Below are positions 1 through 7,564 of a stretch of 30,956 bases of DNA, piece by piece. The first letter of the stretch is position 1; each line of letters begins with the position of its first letter. Made by a program: the position numbers and the translations under genes. The DNA comes from an uncultured Clostridia bacterium. GTDB lineage: Bacteria > Bacillota > Clostridia > Oscillospirales > Acutalibacteraceae. The notes beneath the pieces were generated by a model, which saw only the letters and a program-made list of their open reading frames with translations, made no database searches and was not told the origin of the DNA. The DNA is taken from NCBI GenBank assembly GCA_946626015.1, contig CAMOTT010000003.1, positions 1 to 30,956 on the forward strand. Reading direction: 5' to 3'.

Positions 1-354
1 TGCAAGGATGACTGCCTTTGCGCAGTAGTCAACAAGACCTTCGTCCTTACTTACAGCGGTAACGATGTTCTGACCCTCGTCGGGCTGAACGTTGATGACC
101 ATGGTGTCCAGCTTGATCTCTATGTTCGTATCTTTAAAAAGCTCAATAAAGCGGGCGGCATACTCGGGGCCGGAAAGCTCCTCGCCGAAATAATGCAGAC
201 CAAAGCCTGTATGTATACACTGCTCCAAAATACCGCCGAGAGTCTCTGCTCTTTCAAGCACAACGATGCTCTCAACGCCGCATTCGGCAGCCTTAAGAGC
301 CGCCGCCATACCGGCAGGACCTCCGCCGATAACTACTAAATCATAGTTTTGCAC
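1..354 (-). CDS. NAD(P)/FAD-dependent oxidoreductase, 3' part off the left edge
   Basis: This is the N-terminal 118 codons of a flavoprotein oxidoreductase; the rest lies beyond base 1. The protein opens with a GTG start at 354 (VQNYDLVVIGGGPAGMAA), preceded by AAGGAAGG six bases upstream. The GGGPAG dinucleotide-binding loop sits at residues 10-15, and an ILEQCIHTGFG segment typical of this family follows near residues 43-53. It lies 21 bases downstream of the 376-1809 gene on the same strand, so the two form an operon. In Clostridia this pair is usually followed by a small DUF1667 CxxC protein and is linked to glycerol-3-phosphate oxidation. The DUF1667 gene, if present, is outside the window. 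Family call is solid; substrate is inference. Confidence 0.85.
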   Translation of the reverse strand, partial: MQNYDLVVIGGGPAGMAAALKAAECGVESIVVLERAETLGGILEQCIHTGFGLHYFGEELSGPEYAARFIELFKDTNIEIKLDTMVINVQPDEGQNIVTAVSKDEGLVDYCAKAVILA

Positions 355-375
355 TTGTATCCTTCCTTTCACACA

Positions 376-1809
376 TTACTTCGTTCTGCCGATGAGTATC
401 GTTGATCCGCCGCCGAACTTTGTGATCTCCTCAAGGGGGAGGTCAAGCTCGCGGGAAAGGATGGCAACGACCTTTGAACCGCAGAAACCGCCCTGACAAC
501 GACCCATGCCGGAACGGGTGCGGCGCTTTACGCCGTCCACGTCTCTGGCTCCGGCAGGAGCCTTGATAGCGTCGATTATCTCGCCCTCTGTAACAGTCTC
601 ACAGCGGCAGATGATCCTGCCGTAGGCGGGGTTCTTCTTGATGAGCTCTTTGCGCTCTGCGGGAGTCATCTCCCTGAAGCGGACAGGCTTCTCGCGCAGA
701 GGATCAAAGTCAGCCTTGACCTCCTGCTCGCCGATGAGAGAAAGAATTATCTTTTCAACGTACTTCGCGATGGCCGGAGCGGCGGACAAGCCGGGAGACT
801 CGATGCCTGCGACGTTAATGAAATGCGGATTTGCCTCGGACTGGCCGATTATGAAATCATCCGTGCTCCCGTGGGCGCGAACGCCTGAGAAGGAGGTGAT
901 GATGTTGCGGATCCTGAACTCCGGTACGGAGAGGGATACCTGCTTCTGTACAAAGCCTGTGCCCTCGTCTGTGGTGGCGATATCGTCTTTCTCCTTCACG
1001 TCAACGGCGGAGGGACCGATAAGGACGTTGTTGTCCACAGTGGGGGTGATAAGCACGCCCTTGCCCATCTTTGAGGGGCACTGGAATATGGTGCGGCTGA
1101 CAACGCCTGCCATGCTTTTGTCAAGGAGCACATACTCACCCTTACGGGGAGTGATGGAGAAGGATTTGTCGCCTATCATGCCTGCAAGGGTGTCTGAGAA
1201 CACGCCTGCGGCGTTGATGACGTATTTTGCCTTGACGCTGGTCTTGTCGGAATTGAGGGTGAACTCATCGTTTGCAAAGTCGATGCTCTTTACCTCAAAG
1301 TTCCTGATAAGCTCCACGCCGTTGGAAACAGCGTTCTCCGCTGCGGCGATGCAGAGCTCATAGGGACAAACTATGCCCGCAGTAGGAGCCAGCAGGGCGC
1401 CGAAAGCATCCTTGTTGATATTCGGCTCCATCTCCAGCAGACGCTCTTTGCCGATTATCTCAAGCTGGGGAACACGGTTCTTTTTACCGCGCTCAAGGAG
1501 TTCCTCCAGAGTTTTCATATCCTCTTCGGAGAAAGCGACCACCAGCGAACCGATCTTTTTGAAAGGAACGCTCAGATCGTCGCACACAGAGCTCATCATA
1601 TGTGAACCCTCAACGTTAAGCTTTGCTTTAAGACTGCCCGGTTTTGCATCATAGCCGGCATGAACGATAGCGCTGTTGGCCTTGGTAGTGCCCTGAGCAA
1701 CGTCGTTGCACTTCTCGACCCAGACCGTTTTGATATTGAACTTGCTCAGCTCACGGGCAATCAGTGAACCGACAACGCCGGCACCCACAATTGCTACATC
1801 GTAAACCAC
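376..1809 (-). CDS. FAD-dependent oxidoreductase with C-terminal BFD-like [2Fe-2S] domain (GlpA-like)
   Basis: A 477-residue cytoplasmic flavoenzyme of the DAO superfamily (COG0579 type). The GTG start at 1809 is preceded by AAGGGGG seven bases upstream. The N-terminal FAD loop is VAIVGAGVVGSLIAREL at about residues 5-21. The C-terminal third carries a BFD-like iron-sulfur domain with CRCETVTEGEI followed by GRCQGGFCG, giving the CxC...CxxxxC ligand set. This architecture plus the adjacent second oxidoreductase matches the clostridial anaerobic glycerol-3-phosphate dehydrogenase module. L-2-hydroxyglutarate dehydrogenase is a relative of the first domain, but it lacks the BFD tail. It is the first gene of a leftward operon driven by the promoter at 1867-1895. 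Confidence 0.85.
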   Translation of the reverse strand: MVYDVAIVGAGVVGSLIARELSKFNIKTVWVEKCNDVAQGTTKANSAIVHAGYDAKPGSLKAKLNVEGSHMMSSVCDDLSVPFKKIGSLVVAFSEEDMKTLEELLERGKKNRVPQLEIIGKERLLEMEPNINKDAFGALLAPTAGIVCPYELCIAAAENAVSNGVELIRNFEVKSIDFANDEFTLNSDKTSVKAKYVINAAGVFSDTLAGMIGDKSFSITPRKGEYVLLDKSMAGVVSRTIFQCPSKMGKGVLITPTVDNNVLIGPSAVDVKEKDDIATTDEGTGFVQKQVSLSVPEFRIRNIITSFSGVRAHGSTDDFIIGQSEANPHFINVAGIESPGLSAAPAIAKYVEKIILSLIGEQEVKADFDPLREKPVRFREMTPAERKELIKKNPAYGRIICRCETVTEGEIIDAIKAPAGARDVDGVKRRTRSGMGRCQGGFCGSKVVAILSRELDLPLEEITKFGGGSTILIGRTK

Positions 1810-1837
1810 GGTGAAGCCCCCTTAGTAATTAAAGATT

Positions 1838-1857
1838 TTATTATCCAATGATAACAA
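1838..1857. promoter_or_regulatory. Inverted repeat in the leader of the GlpA-like operon
   Basis: TTATC-CAAT-GATAA (1841-1854) is a perfect 5+5 inverted repeat. It extends to TT...AA at 1838-1839/1856-1857 with one mismatch. It lies between the predicted -10 box and the GTG start of the leftward operon, where a repressor could block transcription. The regulator is unknown. Confidence 0.35.
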
Positions 1858-1866
1858 TTCTTACAC

Positions 1867-1895
1867 ATTATAACATTATAAAACGATATTTTCAA
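1867..1895 (-). promoter_or_regulatory. Sigma-A-type promoter of the GlpA-like operon
   Basis: On the minus strand TTGAAA (1895-1890) is separated by 17 bases from TATAAT (1872-1867). It is the best -35/-10 pair upstream of the GTG at 1809 and leaves a leader of about 50 bases. Confidence 0.65.
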
Positions 1896-1964
1896 TCAAT
1901 AATTAGCATAATGTATTTTTTACATCGCTTTTTTTCATGTTCAAAATCAACAAAATTCAGCCGC

Positions 1965-1994
1965 TTGACATTGCCTTGGCAGGAATATTATAAT
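1965..1994 (+). promoter_or_regulatory. Promoter of the GNAT gene at 2014
   Basis: TTGACA (1965-1970) and TATAAT (1989-1994) are both perfect, with an 18-base spacer. The next gene starts 20 bases after the -10 box, with a GGTGATC ribosome site just before its ATG, so the leader is very short. Confidence 0.75.
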
Positions 1995-2013
1995 TTTAAC
2001 AGGCGGTGATCAT

Positions 2014-2556
2014 ATGATATTGAAAACGGAAAGGCTCATACTCCGCCCCTGGGAGATATCTGACGCGGAGAGTCTTTATGAATATGCGAAAGACCCGGCA
2101 GTGGGCCCGGCGGCAGGCTGGCCGGCGCACACAAGCGTGGAGAACAGCCGGGAGATAATAGAAACCGTGCTGTCGCAGCCGGAGACCTTTGCTGTCTGCC
2201 TCCGCTCGGATAACATTGCCATCGGCAGCGCGGGTCTTATCTCACCCGCAGCGGCGCATATCGAGCTGGAGCCGGATGAAATGGAGATCGGCTACTGGAT
2301 AGGCGTGCCGTTCTGGGGCAGGGGTCTTGTGCCGGAGGCCGTGCGCCGTTTGCAGAGGTACGCTTTTGAGGAGCTGGATTGCTCTGCTTTGTGGTGCGGA
2401 TATTATGAGGGCAACGAAAAATCCAGGCGGGTGCAGGAAAAGTGCGGCTTTGTGTATCATCACACGGAGCGCGGCAGGCTAAGACCTCTTTTGGGAGACA
2501 CCGCCACGGAGCATTTCACCGTGATAACAAAAGAACAGTGGCTGAAAAGTTTATAA
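2014..2556 (+). CDS. GNAT N-acetyltransferase, RimJ/RimL type
   Basis: A 180-residue acetyltransferase of the Acetyltransf_3 type. The N-terminus MILKTERLILRPWEISDAES is the classic opening of this family. An acetyl-CoA loop is present as GYWIGVPFWGRGLVPEAV near residues 92-109, and NEKSRRVQEKCGF near 134-146 is the usual motif B end. It has no signal peptide, so it is cytoplasmic. The acceptor (ribosomal protein N-terminus or a small molecule) cannot be told from sequence. It is monocistronic, with its own promoter and a terminator at 2562-2600. Confidence 0.85.
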   Translation: MILKTERLILRPWEISDAESLYEYAKDPAVGPAAGWPAHTSVENSREIIETVLSQPETFAVCLRSDNIAIGSAGLISPAAAHIELEPDEMEIGYWIGVPFWGRGLVPEAVRRLQRYAFEELDCSALWCGYYEGNEKSRRVQEKCGFVYHHTERGRLRPLLGDTATEHFTVITKEQWLKSL

Positions 2557-2561
2557 ACAAA

Positions 2562-2600
2562 GATCCGCCGGAGACAGACTCAACGGCGGATCATTTTTTA
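2562..2600 (+). terminator. Rho-independent terminator, possibly bidirectional
   Basis: GATCCGCCG (2562-2570) pairs perfectly with CGGCGGATC (2584-2592) around a 13-base loop and is followed by ATTTTTTTA. It ends the GNAT transcript. Read leftward, the same stem is followed by CTTTGTTT, so it may also end the convergent HAD gene. Confidence 0.85.
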
Positions 2601-2611
2601 TGATAAATGAT

Positions 2612-3217
2612 TTATCTTTCTTTTTTCTTGTCGGGGTGGGCTTCAAAAAATTCGTTCCATTCGGTTATCTGATCGTCGTCATGGAGAACGTAAGCGTGCT
2701 TCGCGTAGTCGGCGACATAGTGATCCGAATAGGCGTCGGAGTAGAAATTATCGATGCAGTCAACGCCGAACTGGTTTTTGAAATTGACTATCTTGTACTG
2801 CCCCACGGCAAAGTATCCGTCTATTTTACCGGTGCGGCAATCCATCTCGGTGGCCACAAGGTTTGTTAGCCCCAGCCTCTCCATGGCGGGAACGAGCAGG
2901 AAACGGGGAGTACCGCTGGCGATAATATCATCGGCCTTCTTAACATCGTTGTACCAGGGCTTCATGTACTGCATAACGTGATCCCAGTAGGCTTTCAGAT
3001 ACTCGTCGAGCTTGCCCTCGGAGTCGATCTTTTTAAGAAAACTGTACTGATGCTCACGGGCCTTTGTCTTTGTGATGATATGGGCTTTGTAAAGGCAATC
3101 AAATATTTTAAAGTTTAATTTGTAGCGGCGGTAGCCTTTCTTTTGGAACATAAATTCAAAAAATCTGTCCTCGCTGTCACCCGTGAAGATCGTTTCGTCA
3201 AAATCATAAACATTCAT
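2612..3217 (-). CDS. HAD-superfamily phosphatase (HAD-IB-like)
   Basis: A 201-residue cytoplasmic hydrolase. Motif I is YDFDETI at residues 4-10, with D5 as nucleophile and D7 as general acid. Motif II is the Ser of IIASGTPRFL near residue 101. A lysine in GQYKIVNF is the likely motif III residue, and NFYSDAYSDHYVAD supplies the motif IV aspartates. The helical insert between motifs I and II is the type-IB cap seen in phosphoserine-phosphatase-like members. The start is set by GGGAGG upstream of the ATG. It converges on the GNAT gene at 2556. Substrate unknown. Confidence 0.8.
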   Translation of the reverse strand: MNVYDFDETIFTGDSEDRFFEFMFQKKGYRRYKLNFKIFDCLYKAHIITKTKAREHQYSFLKKIDSEGKLDEYLKAYWDHVMQYMKPWYNDVKKADDIIASGTPRFLLVPAMERLGLTNLVATEMDCRTGKIDGYFAVGQYKIVNFKNQFGVDCIDNFYSDAYSDHYVADYAKHAYVLHDDDQITEWNEFFEAHPDKKKER

Positions 3218-3248
3218 AGGAAAACCTCCCTCAATCTAAGTACACCGA

Positions 3249-3278
3249 ATTATAACATATACGGCGCACCTGTTTCAA
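3249..3278 (-). promoter_or_regulatory. Promoter of the HAD phosphatase
   Basis: On the minus strand TTGAAA (3278-3273) is separated by 18 bases from a perfect TATAAT (3254-3249), about 30 bases before the ATG at 3217. Confidence 0.65.
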
Positions 3279-3313
3279 GACAAAAAAACAAAAAATTTGC
3301 GGACAATAAGAAC

Positions 3314-3354
3314 AAAAGCTCCCGGCGTCTTGTGGTAAAACGCCGGGAGCTTTT
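3314..3354 (-). terminator. Terminator of the first metallophosphoesterase gene
   Basis: A perfect 15-bp stem (3314-3328 with 3340-3354, 11-base loop) has a GC-rich core CTCCCGGCG closed by AAAA/TTTT. It lies 11 bases beyond the stop of the gene at 3366. The A/T ends make it able to act in both directions. Confidence 0.85.
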
Positions 3355-3365
3355 AAACAGGAAAA

Positions 3366-4598
3366 TTATTTGACAAAAATGTTTTTGTAAAGCCTGTAAA
3401 TCGAGATGACCGGGAAGAGGAGCACATAGAGAGCGGTGTACTTGGCCTGCTCCGCCTTGGTGTGCTGCTTGTTCTTCTGGGCATTGTATCTCAGGAGCTG
3501 ATCCGGCTGATCGCCGAAGTAGCCAAGGAAGGTGTCTGAGCGTGTGGTATAGGTGGAAAGATCATTCTCATCCAGCTCTATGACGCGGGCGCCTCTGCCG
3601 TCGTCACCGTAGGAGGAGAAACCTGTGCCTGCTGTGCAAACAAGGTCGATGCCCTGATAGTTGATGGTGTAGTTGTTTACGTGGTCATGGCCGAAGAACA
3701 TGGCAACAACGTCGCCCTGCTTCTTCATCGTATTGAACTGGCCGCCGTTGGTAACAGGCGGACAGGGAGCCTCATGGAGCACGCTGTCAGCAGTTGAGTT
3801 TTCGGGGTTGAGCTTGTAGTACTTGCCGCCGTTCTCGATAGCGCCCTCAGTGCCTGCGGGGACTTCCATCAAAGCGTCCCAGATCTCGGGAACAACAATG
3901 TGCTGGAAGACCATTGAGGGTACTGCCTTGCCGCCGTTTGCGGCCTTGAGCTCGTTGCTGGTCTTGACGTACCAGTCAAGCTGGCTCTGATGAACGTAGT
4001 CATAGCCGATCCTGTCGCCGTTCTCGGCATATTCATACATATTGGAGTCGATCATCCAGAGGTTGTAGGCTGTTCTTCTGCCGTCGGAGGAGAGGATGGG
4101 CAGGTTATAAGTGCCGCAGCCGTAAATCTCTGCGCCCTCGTCAACGCCAAGGGAACAGCTGTATTTGTTGTAGATAGCCATCTGCTCTTCTTTTGTGACG
4201 CGGCACTCGCCGTCATGGTTGCCGAATACCATTGCGGTGGGGATGCCGGCCTTCTCGAAGATGGACATAAAATCGTCGATGGCTGAAGAAACGAGGAGTT
4301 TATCAACGGGCTTTAAGCCAAGGGTGCAGGAGCCGCCGGAGATATTGTCGCCGGTGAGCACGATAAGGTCGGGCTGAACGCGCTTGACAGCCTCTTTGAT
4401 GAAATCTCTCGTGATGGGCTTGAGTATGGGGCCGTCCTGAATATCGGCAAACTGGAGAATGGTGAACTTGCCGTCGCTGCCGAATTTAAGGGTTTTGTCA
4501 ACGCTCTTGTTTGCTGCGAACGCGGTCGCGGGCAATGAACCCATGAGCAACGCGAGAACAAGAACTACGGATGCAATGAATGTGAGTTTCTTTTTCAT
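3366..4598 (-). CDS. Exported calcineurin-like metallophosphoesterase, paralog 1
   Basis: A 410-residue protein with a Sec signal peptide (MKKKLTFIASVVLVLALLMG, then an ATAFA-A cleavage site near residue 29). Metallophosphoesterase blocks follow: FADIQDGP (50-57), LTGDN (81-85), FGNHD (125-129), FQHIVVPE (231-238) and GHDH (303-306). Motif I reads D-x-Q rather than the usual D-x-H. A hydrophobic C-terminal stretch (LYVLLFPVISIYRLY, about 390-404) suggests a membrane anchor or membrane-facing helix. The substrate could be a nucleotide, phosphodiester or phosphoprotein; nothing here decides it. It is one of three tandem paralogs of near equal length and has its own promoter and terminator. Confidence 0.85.
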   Translation of the reverse strand: MKKKLTFIASVVLVLALLMGSLPATAFAANKSVDKTLKFGSDGKFTILQFADIQDGPILKPITRDFIKEAVKRVQPDLIVLTGDNISGGSCTLGLKPVDKLLVSSAIDDFMSIFEKAGIPTAMVFGNHDGECRVTKEEQMAIYNKYSCSLGVDEGAEIYGCGTYNLPILSSDGRRTAYNLWMIDSNMYEYAENGDRIGYDYVHQSQLDWYVKTSNELKAANGGKAVPSMVFQHIVVPEIWDALMEVPAGTEGAIENGGKYYKLNPENSTADSVLHEAPCPPVTNGGQFNTMKKQGDVVAMFFGHDHVNNYTINYQGIDLVCTAGTGFSSYGDDGRGARVIELDENDLSTYTTRSDTFLGYFGDQPDQLLRYNAQKNKQHTKAEQAKYTALYVLLFPVISIYRLYKNIFVK

Positions 4599-4648
4599 GG
4601 TTTTTCTCCTTGTCTTTTATTTATGTTACGGTTAAAACACCGATTAAC

Positions 4649-4677
4649 ATACTATCACTGACTGCCTGCAGTGTCAA
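4649..4677 (-). promoter_or_regulatory. Promoter of metallophosphoesterase paralog 1
   Basis: On the minus strand TTGACA (4677-4672) is separated by 17 bases from TAGTAT (4654-4649). It lies in the gap between paralogs 2 and 1. Confidence 0.65.
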
Positions 4678-4725
4678 CCTTTTTAAGGGGGGATTGCGAC
4701 GCCTGACAACTGAGAAGCGTTGCGT

Positions 4726-5955
4726 TCATCGTCTTATGAAAATCAGTCTGAAAAGCCTGTATATCTGTATAGCGGGGAAAAGCAGAACGTAGAGGATTGT
4801 GCTTTTTATTCTTTCATTGTCGGGTACGTCTCTGTTTATGTACATTTTGAACCGCAGAACCTGATCGGGCTGATCGCCGTAATAGTCCAGGAAGGTTTCA
4901 AGATGGGTGCTGTAAGTTGAAAGATCCTTTTCGTCCAGATCTATGACGCGGACGCCCCTGTTGTTGTTGCCGTAGGAGCGGAAGCCTACGCCGGGGGTAC
5001 AGATAAGATCTATGCCCTGATGCTTTACGGAGTAGCTGTTGATGTGGTCATGGCCGAAAACCATTGCCACAACGTCGCCCTGAGCCTTTACGCAGTCAAA
5101 CTCGCCGCCGTTTTGGTTGGAGGGATCGGGATCCTCACGCATAGAGCTGCCCGGCGCGGTATTTTCAGGGTTGAGGACGTAGAATTTCCCCTCGTATTCC
5201 ACTGCGCCCTCAGTGCCCTCCGGCACCTCAAGCAGAGCGTCGTAAATCTCGGGAACAACAATGTGCTGGAAGAGTATGGATGGCACGGCTTTGCCGCCGT
5301 TAGCGGCTTTGAGCTCGTTGCCGGTTTTGACGTACCAGTCAAGCTGACTCTGCCTGACGTAGTCAAAGCCCTGCCGGTTGCCCTCTTCGTCATATATATA
5401 CATATTTGAGTCGAACATCCACAGGTTGTAAGCTGTTTTTGCGCCGTCTGAGGAAAGGATAGGCAGGTTGTAGGTGCCGCAGCCGTAGATCTCTTCGCCC
5501 TCGTCAATGCCGAGGAAGCAGCTGTATTCGCTGTATATCGCCATCTGTTCTTCTTTTGTTACAAGACATTCGGCGTCATGGTTGCCAAACACCATGGCGG
5601 TGGGGACGCCCGCCTTTTCAAATATCGACATAAAATCATCAATGGCGGATCTGATCCGTAACTCGTCGATGTTCTTTTTGCCGGATTGGCAGATGCGGCC
5701 GTAGACGTTGTCGCCTGTGAGCACAACAAGATCGGGCTGAACACGCTTGACGGCCTCCCTGAGGAATTGCCTCGTTATGAGCTTGAGCGAGGGGCCGTCC
5801 TGAATATCCGCCACCTGCATGATCCTGAACTTGCCGTCGCTGCCGAACCTGAGAGTTTTGTCAATGCTGTTTTTGGCTGACGCGCAAGTGGATAATGAAC
5901 CACAGAGCAGTGCAAAAACAAGCAGCGCGGAAACTATAAAGGTGAGCCTTTTCAT
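4726..5955 (-). CDS. Exported calcineurin-like metallophosphoesterase, paralog 2
   Basis: A 409-residue protein collinear with its two neighbours. It has a signal peptide (MKRLTFIVSALLVFALLCGS, then STCASA-K). The metal-binding blocks are VADIQDGP, LTGDN, FGNHDAEC, FQHIVVPE and GHDH, and again show Gln where motif I normally has His. The C-terminus (LYVLLFPAIQIYRLFRLIFI) is hydrophobic as in the paralogs. No strong terminator follows it: the hairpin near 4691-4717 has a mismatch and no T-run. Some transcripts may therefore run on into paralog 1. GGAGAGAG precedes the ATG. Function beyond phosphoesterase fold is not determinable. Confidence 0.85.
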   Translation of the reverse strand: MKRLTFIVSALLVFALLCGSLSTCASAKNSIDKTLRFGSDGKFRIMQVADIQDGPSLKLITRQFLREAVKRVQPDLVVLTGDNVYGRICQSGKKNIDELRIRSAIDDFMSIFEKAGVPTAMVFGNHDAECLVTKEEQMAIYSEYSCFLGIDEGEEIYGCGTYNLPILSSDGAKTAYNLWMFDSNMYIYDEEGNRQGFDYVRQSQLDWYVKTGNELKAANGGKAVPSILFQHIVVPEIYDALLEVPEGTEGAVEYEGKFYVLNPENTAPGSSMREDPDPSNQNGGEFDCVKAQGDVVAMVFGHDHINSYSVKHQGIDLICTPGVGFRSYGNNNRGVRVIDLDEKDLSTYSTHLETFLDYYGDQPDQVLRFKMYINRDVPDNERIKSTILYVLLFPAIQIYRLFRLIFIRR

Positions 5956-6004
5956 CGTTCTCTCTCCTTTTTATTTTTGCGGTTAGCATAATCTAACAAC
6001 TAAA

Positions 6005-6033
6005 ATTATAATACTGAGGATACCCTTTGTCAA
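6005..6033 (-). promoter_or_regulatory. Consensus promoter of metallophosphoesterase paralog 2
   Basis: On the minus strand a perfect TTGACA (6033-6028) and a perfect TATAAT (6010-6005) are separated by exactly 17 bases, which predicts strong expression. Confidence 0.8.
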
Positions 6034-6071
6034 TTGCTTTAAAAAGTATTTTTATGATTTTGAGAAAAAAT

Positions 6072-6100
6072 TCCCGGCGAAGCATTGCTGAACGCCGGGA
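6072..6100 (-). terminator. Terminator of metallophosphoesterase paralog 3
   Basis: On the minus strand TCCCGGCG (6100-6093) pairs with CGCCGGGA (6079-6072) around a 13-base loop, followed by ATTTTTTC. It lies just past the stop at 6107. Confidence 0.85.
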
Positions 6101-6106
6101 GAAACA

Positions 6107-7336
6107 TCATTTTGTAAAAATGTTTTTAGCCAGTCTGTATATGGATATCAAGGGGAAGAGGCAGATATACAGGACAGTGCTTTTTGTTCTCTCATCCTTC
6201 GGAACGTCAAGATTGTCGAAGGTTTTGTATCTCAACATGATATCCGGCTCATTTTCATAATAGCTGAGAAAGGTTTCAACGTGGGTCTTGTATGTTGAAA
6301 GATCATTTTCGTCCAGCTCTATTACCCGGGCGCCCCGGCAACTGTCGCCATATGAGTTGAAGCCTACGCCGGGGGTGCATACCAAGTCTACGCCACGATA
6401 TTTTACCGAGTAGCTGTTTGCGTGGTCGTGGCCGAAAAACATCGCCACAACGTCGCCCTGAGCCTTTACGCAGTCAAACTCGCCACCGTTTACGAAGGAG
6501 GGACCGGGGTACTCGTGGAGTGCGCTGCCGGGAACGGTGTTCTCCGGGTCAAGGACGTAATAATTACCCCTGTATTCCACAGCCTCCGGGGTGCCCTTGG
6601 GAACCTGAAGGAAGGCGTCGTATATTTCGGGGACAACAATGTGCTGGAATATCATCGATGGCACGGCCTTGCCGCCGTTTGCCGCTTTGAGCTCGTTGCT
6701 TTTACCGACGTACCATTTAAGCTGATTCGGCATAACGCGGCCATAGCCCAGCTTGTTGCCTTCTTCATCATATTCATACATATTTGAGTCCAGCATCCAG
6801 AGGTTGTAGGCGGTTTTTTTACCGTCGGAGGAGAGAATGGGCAGGTTATAGTTTCCGCAGCCGTCTATTTCGTTGCCCTCGTCAACTCCCAGGGAGCAGC
6901 TGTAAGTGTTGTAAATGGCCATCTGTTCTTCCTTTGTGACCGTGCATTCGGCGTCATGATTGCCGAAAACCATGGCTGTAGGAATTCCCGCCTTTTCAAA
7001 TATTTTCATAAAATCCTCAATGGCAGAGCGGACTTTAAGCTTTTCAAGAGTATGGGTATTGGCCTTGCAGGCCTTGCCGAAGATATTGTCCCCCGTCAGC
7101 ACAATAAGGTCGGGCTGTACCCGTTTGACAACGTCGGTAAGGTATTGCCTTGTTAAAAATTTCAATGCGGAGCGATCCTGAATGTCGGCGATCTGCAGGA
7201 TGGTGAATTTTCCGTCGCTGCCGAATTTGAGGGTCTTGTCAACGCTGTTCTTCGCAAAAGCGGAGGTTGAAAACGAACCTGCGAGCAGGGCGAAAACAAG
7301 CATTAGAGATACTATGGATGAAAGTTTCTTTTGCAT
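6107..7336 (-). CDS. Exported calcineurin-like metallophosphoesterase, paralog 3
   Basis: A 409-residue protein when started at the ATG at 7336, which is preceded by AAAAGGAGC seven bases upstream. An in-frame extension to 7414 would cross the promoter and is not used. The signal peptide (MQKKLSSIVSLMLVFALLAG, then STSAFA-K) is followed by IADIQDRS, LTGDN, FGNHDAEC, FQHIVVPE and GHDH. Here the motif-I block ends DRS rather than DGP, but it keeps the D-x-Q change. The C-terminal hydrophobic stretch LYICLFPLISIYRLAKNIF is conserved. It is the first-read member of the triplet and is divergent from the deaminase operon. Confidence 0.85.
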   Translation of the reverse strand: MQKKLSSIVSLMLVFALLAGSFSTSAFAKNSVDKTLKFGSDGKFTILQIADIQDRSALKFLTRQYLTDVVKRVQPDLIVLTGDNIFGKACKANTHTLEKLKVRSAIEDFMKIFEKAGIPTAMVFGNHDAECTVTKEEQMAIYNTYSCSLGVDEGNEIDGCGNYNLPILSSDGKKTAYNLWMLDSNMYEYDEEGNKLGYGRVMPNQLKWYVGKSNELKAANGGKAVPSMIFQHIVVPEIYDAFLQVPKGTPEAVEYRGNYYVLDPENTVPGSALHEYPGPSFVNGGEFDCVKAQGDVVAMFFGHDHANSYSVKYRGVDLVCTPGVGFNSYGDSCRGARVIELDENDLSTYKTHVETFLSYYENEPDIMLRYKTFDNLDVPKDERTKSTVLYICLFPLISIYRLAKNIFTK

Positions 7337-7385
7337 TAGTCCGGCTCCTTTTAAAATATTGGCGTCAGCGCCGTATAACGATTTC

Positions 7386-7414
7386 ATTATAATATCGCCG
7401 GTGTGCTTTGTCAA
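7386..7414 (-). promoter_or_regulatory. Consensus promoter of metallophosphoesterase paralog 3
   Basis: On the minus strand perfect TTGACA (7414-7409) and TATAAT (7391-7386) are 17 bases apart, and AAG follows the -35 box as in the paralog 2 promoter. Confidence 0.8.
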
Positions 7415-7493
7415 TCGCCGCTTCGGGGTGATTTTTACAGTTTTCCGGGAGAGATAATATAATTTGTTTACATAATATTAACACCATTAGGTA

Positions 7494-7522
7494 TTGATAT
7501 ATTGACCGTTTTGTGGTATCAT
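7494..7522 (+). promoter_or_regulatory. Promoter of the deaminase/SAH hydrolase/rpe operon
   Basis: TTGATA (7494-7499), a 17-base spacer and TATCAT (7517-7522). The predicted leader before the TTG start at 7565 is only about 35 bases, too short for a known SAM or SAH riboswitch. Confidence 0.55.
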
Positions 7523-7564
7523 ATCAAATTGAATTTATATTGATTAAACTTGGAGGTGTTTACC

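Noticed and set aside
7523..7564. SAM or SAH riboswitch before the deaminase/SAH hydrolase operon
   Set aside because: The predicted leader is about 35 bases and has no fitting hairpins.
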